A stretch of DNA of 64,000 nt. Source: Actinokineospora xionganensis (GTDB lineage Bacteria > Actinomycetota > Actinomycetes > Mycobacteriales > Pseudonocardiaceae). Every line of letters starts with the position of its first letter. Position 1 is the stretch's first letter. The stretch is from contig NZ_JABVED010000008.1 in assembly GCF_014323725.1 (NCBI RefSeq), positions 248,001-312,000 of the forward strand, given 5' to 3'. The translations under genes and the position numbers were made by a program. The notes below the pieces were generated by a model. It worked only from the letters and a program-made list of their open reading frames with translations. It was not told the DNA's origin and did no database searches. Below are positions 62,154 to 64,000 of the stretch, in pieces.

Positions 62154-62467
62154 CAGCTCCCCCGGTAGGTCGAGTAGCCGTAGCCGCTGATCAGCAGGGG
62201 CACGTGGTGATGCCGGTCGTCGCGGACCATGAACGCCACCACCACCTCCGGGTAGAACGCGGTCGGGCCAAGGTACTCGCCGGTGTCGAAAACCAGCCGG
62301 TGTTCACCCGGATCGGCCGCCCAGCCGAAGATCCGCCCGTCCGTGTCGGTCTCGCCCCGGTCGACCTCCCGCCACTGCCCGTCGCGGCGCTCGTCGTGGC
62401 GCACGGGGATGCCCACCGCGGGCTTGCCTCGGGCGGTGTCGAGGACGTGGGTGGAGAGAGTGGTCAT
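62153..62467 (-). CDS. uraH: 5-Hydroxyisourate hydrolase (transthyretin-like)
   Basis: The protein has 104 residues. It has STHVLDTARGKPA at the N-terminus with the catalytic His, PVRHDER, and the C-terminal tetrapeptide YRGS that marks the enzyme from transthyretin itself. It opens 5-hydroxyisourate to OHCU. It is coupled on both sides (ATGA with the decarboxylase gene, 1 bp with uricase). Confidence 0.95.
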   Translation of the reverse strand: MTTLSTHVLDTARGKPAVGIPVRHDERRDGQWREVDRGETDTDGRIFGWAADPGEHRLVFDTGEYLGPTAFYPEVVVAFMVRDDRHHHVPLLISGYGYSTYRGS

Positions 62468-62997
62468 GCCTCAGCCAGCTTCACCAGCCGCAACGCGGCG
62501 ATCTTCCGCAGCTCTTGCCGAACCTCTTCGCGCTCGGCGGCGATGTCGTTACGCAGCCGGCGGCGAGCTTCGGCGAGGATGGCGTCGGCGGTCAGCCCGG
62601 TGGCGCAGATGAGGAAGACGTGGCCGAAGCGGTCCTCGTAGTCCACATTCGCCTGTTTGAGCTCGTCACCGGCGCCGACGGCGGCGGCCTGCTCGTCCCG
62701 GGACCACCCGGCCTCGCGGTTTTCGCCCACGGCCCGGTCCCCGATGCGGGGGTGGGCGTCGAGGGCGTGGCGCAGGTCGTCCCAAGCGAGCGCCCGGAAC
62801 ACCCGATCGGACCGCTCGACGAGCTGAGTGACGTCACGGTAGGGCCGCCCCACCACCATTTCCCCAGCCCAGCGCCGCGACGAGCAACAAGCCAGCAGGT
62901 CCTCGAGAGCACCCGCCGGGTCGGCGTCATTGAATCTCCACAGGAACGAGTCGCCGGGCACCCTGCCAGTAGACACCGCCACGGCACACCCGGCCAC
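62464..62997 (-). CDS. uraD: OHCU decarboxylase
   Basis: The protein has up to 177 residues. The family motifs DAHPRIGD (catalytic His) and YEDRFGHVFLICATG are present, followed by the RLRNDIAAEREEVRQEL helix. It decarboxylates OHCU to S-allantoin, the last step of the uricase pathway. The N-terminus is uncertain: family alignment suggests translation from GTG 62961 or slightly later rather than 62997. It is the first gene of the eight-gene purine operon and is preceded by a palindrome. Confidence 0.9.
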   Translation of the reverse strand: MAGCAVAVSTGRVPGDSFLWRFNDADPAGALEDLLACCSSRRWAGEMVVGRPYRDVTQLVERSDRVFRALAWDDLRHALDAHPRIGDRAVGENREAGWSRDEQAAAVGAGDELKQANVDYEDRFGHVFLICATGLTADAILAEARRRLRNDIAAEREEVRQELRKIAALRLVKLAEA

Positions 62998-63035
62998 CGA
63001 CGGAGCTGATTCTTGTCCGATTCCGGTCCAGTTGA

Positions 63036-63056
63036 GATCAAAGTCAGGATTTGATC
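63036..63056. promoter_or_regulatory. Palindrome upstream of the purine-degradation operon
   Basis: GATCAAA-GTCAGGA-TTTGATC is a perfect inverted repeat with 7-bp arms and a 7-bp centre. It lies 39 bp before GTG 62997, in the 77-bp gap between the operon and the flavoprotein gene, where the operon promoter must be. The spacing suits a dimeric repressor. No regulator gene is adjacent on the operon side. Confidence 0.6.
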
Positions 63057-63074
63057 ACCCTGTGGTTGCTTTTG

Positions 63075-63545
63075 CTAACGGTCGAGAGCGGTGAGGACGG
63101 GGTTCCAGCCGGTTCGAATGCACTCGTTCGGGAGGACCTCGACTCCCCAGCTCTCCAGCGATCGCAGGCTGCGGTCGAAGGCCGGGTGCGCGGCGAGGGT
63201 GGCCTTCGCGTACGGGCAGACGATGGTGCGAATTCTCAGCCCTATCGACTCGTTGAGAATGCCTAGCGCAAACGAGTCGCTGATGCCCGCCGCCCACTTG
63301 TTGATCGTGTTGAACGTGGCCGGGACCGCGACGATCACGTCGGCGTGCGGCCATTCGACGGACTGAAGGTCGTGCCGCACCGGGTTTCCGGTCTGGCGGG
63401 TGAGTGCGTCAAGGTCAAGCCAACCCGCGGCTGTCGGCGTGGCCGCGAGGCACACGTCCCATCCGTTGTCCTGCAAGGCATCGATGAGCGTGCCGACCTG
63501 AAGGGCGGGCGGTGCGGCGGAAACCACGAGGTAGACGACCTTCAT
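63075..63545 (-). CDS. Flavoprotein of the PPC-decarboxylase-like (HFCD) family
   Basis: The protein has 156 residues. The flavodoxin-like fold shows VVYLVVSAAPPALQVGTLI at the N-terminus, VIVAVPATFNTINKWAAGISD as FMN-binding segment with the family's Asn, and TIVCPYAKATLAAHPA. Members bind FMN and often decarboxylate C-terminal cysteines, but this one lacks an obvious partner peptide. It overlaps the end of the upstream regulator gene (ATGA), a pairing seen in other actinomycetes. Confidence 0.82.
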   Translation of the reverse strand: MKVVYLVVSAAPPALQVGTLIDALQDNGWDVCLAATPTAAGWLDLDALTRQTGNPVRHDLQSVEWPHADVIVAVPATFNTINKWAAGISDSFALGILNESIGLRIRTIVCPYAKATLAAHPAFDRSLRSLESWGVEVLPNECIRTGWNPVLTALDR

Positions 63546-64000
63546 CGAGCTACCTCAGCGCGACGGGCCAGCGCGCGCAGGCCGGGCGTCGTGCCCTGCC
63601 GTTCGCGACCGAGCAATGTGACAAGGACGCCGCGCGCAGCGGCGTTGCGCGACACAGACTGCTTCGCCACGCGTTCCGCCTCCAGTAGATGCAGCACGGC
63701 GACCGCGTCGCTGCCGTGATCCGCGGCGGCCTGAGCGAGGTCGATATGCACCTGCGACCGGCGGCCACGAAGGACGGCGGGCAGGCGGTCGGTGTCGATC
63801 CGCTCCCCGAGCCGCTGCGCCGAAGGGGCGTCGCCGAGCGCGGTCGCCACCGAGAGCTGATGGATCGCCACATTCGTCGGCCCGAACGCCGTCCAGCCAT
63901 GGTTCGCGTCCACACCAAGGCGAGCCGCAAGCACCTGCGCCTCGATCAGACGGCGGCCGGCTACAGCGGAAGCCCCTTCTCTCGCCGCCAGTACGGCAAG
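63542..64000 (-). CDS. C-terminal part of a helical-repeat (TPR-like) regulator (5' partial)
   Basis: The frame is open to the right window edge, giving 152 residues of an all-helical protein (AIHQLSVATALGDAPSAQRLG, QVHIDLAQAAADHGSDAVAVLHLLEAERVA). This resembles the TPR-like half of XRE-family regulators common in actinomycetes, whose DNA-binding domain would lie beyond the window. It is coupled to the flavoprotein gene. Identity as a regulator is inferred. Confidence 0.65.
   Translation of the reverse strand, partial: LAVLAAREGASAVAGRRLIEAQVLAARLGVDANHGWTAFGPTNVAIHQLSVATALGDAPSAQRLGERIDTDRLPAVLRGRRSQVHIDLAQAAADHGSDAVAVLHLLEAERVAKQSVSRNAAARGVLVTLLGRERQGTTPGLRALARRAEVAR

Overview
The window is about 70% GC, uses many GTG starts, and is packed with families typical of actinomycetes: DUF574 methyltransferases, FCD-type GntR regulators, GAF/HisKA_3 sensor kinases, DUF1023 hydrolases and IS605-type TnpB. 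I infer a filamentous actinobacterium of the Pseudonocardiales type. This rests on gene content and codon use, not on any database search.

Layout, left to right. Positions 2-7072 are the 3' part of a giant calcium-binding (RTX-like) repeat protein. At 7.1-9.4 kb a divergent HxlR regulator and two coupled NAD(P)-dependent reductases share a palindromic operator. At 9.4-12.5 kb is a small unexplained cluster: CDGSH Fe-S protein, HemK2-like methyltransferase, di-iron heme-oxygenase-like oxidase and a GCS2-type carboxylate-amine ligase. The ligase has an IS605-type element (TnpB with two in-frame amber codons) inserted just upstream. A cutinase / PET-hydrolase homologue follows (14 kb). At 14.9-23.3 kb an acyl-CoA synthetase and a complete Liv-type ABC importer lie divergent to a GAF histidine kinase and LuxR response regulator. 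At 23.4-28.4 kb are a TIGR02452 (PARG-like) protein, an OsmC protein, a second IS605 relic, and a GAF regulator / aldehyde dehydrogenase / DUF779 set. At 28.5-35.2 kb are a secreted endonuclease I, a small secreted protein, a GMC oxidoreductase divergent from an isochorismatase-fold protein without its catalytic residues, a fatty acid desaturase and ZapE.

Two large operons give the right half a nitrogen-scavenging theme. The first (45.8 to 35.3 kb, minus strand) encodes urea carboxylase, allophanate hydrolase, UrtABCDE and a GntR regulator. The second (63.0 to 55.4 kb, minus strand) encodes OHCU decarboxylase, hydroxyisourate hydrolase, urate oxidase, the three xanthine dehydrogenase subunits, 8-oxoguanine deaminase and a dienelactone-hydrolase-like enzyme. 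Together they would oxidise purines to allantoin and import and split urea; the allantoin-to-urea steps are not in the window. Between them lie decayed or accessory genes: a frameshifted beta-propeller protein, a 5'-truncated DUF1023 hydrolase, a probable modification-dependent HNH restriction enzyme and a GGDEF protein with a degenerate EAL domain.

The most notable non-gene signal is a family of short inverted-repeat elements. There are two near-identical 168-bp copies and one 30-bp miniature, each flanked by CTAG and each lying exactly on the TAG stop codon of a gene. No tRNA, rRNA or CRISPR array was seen.
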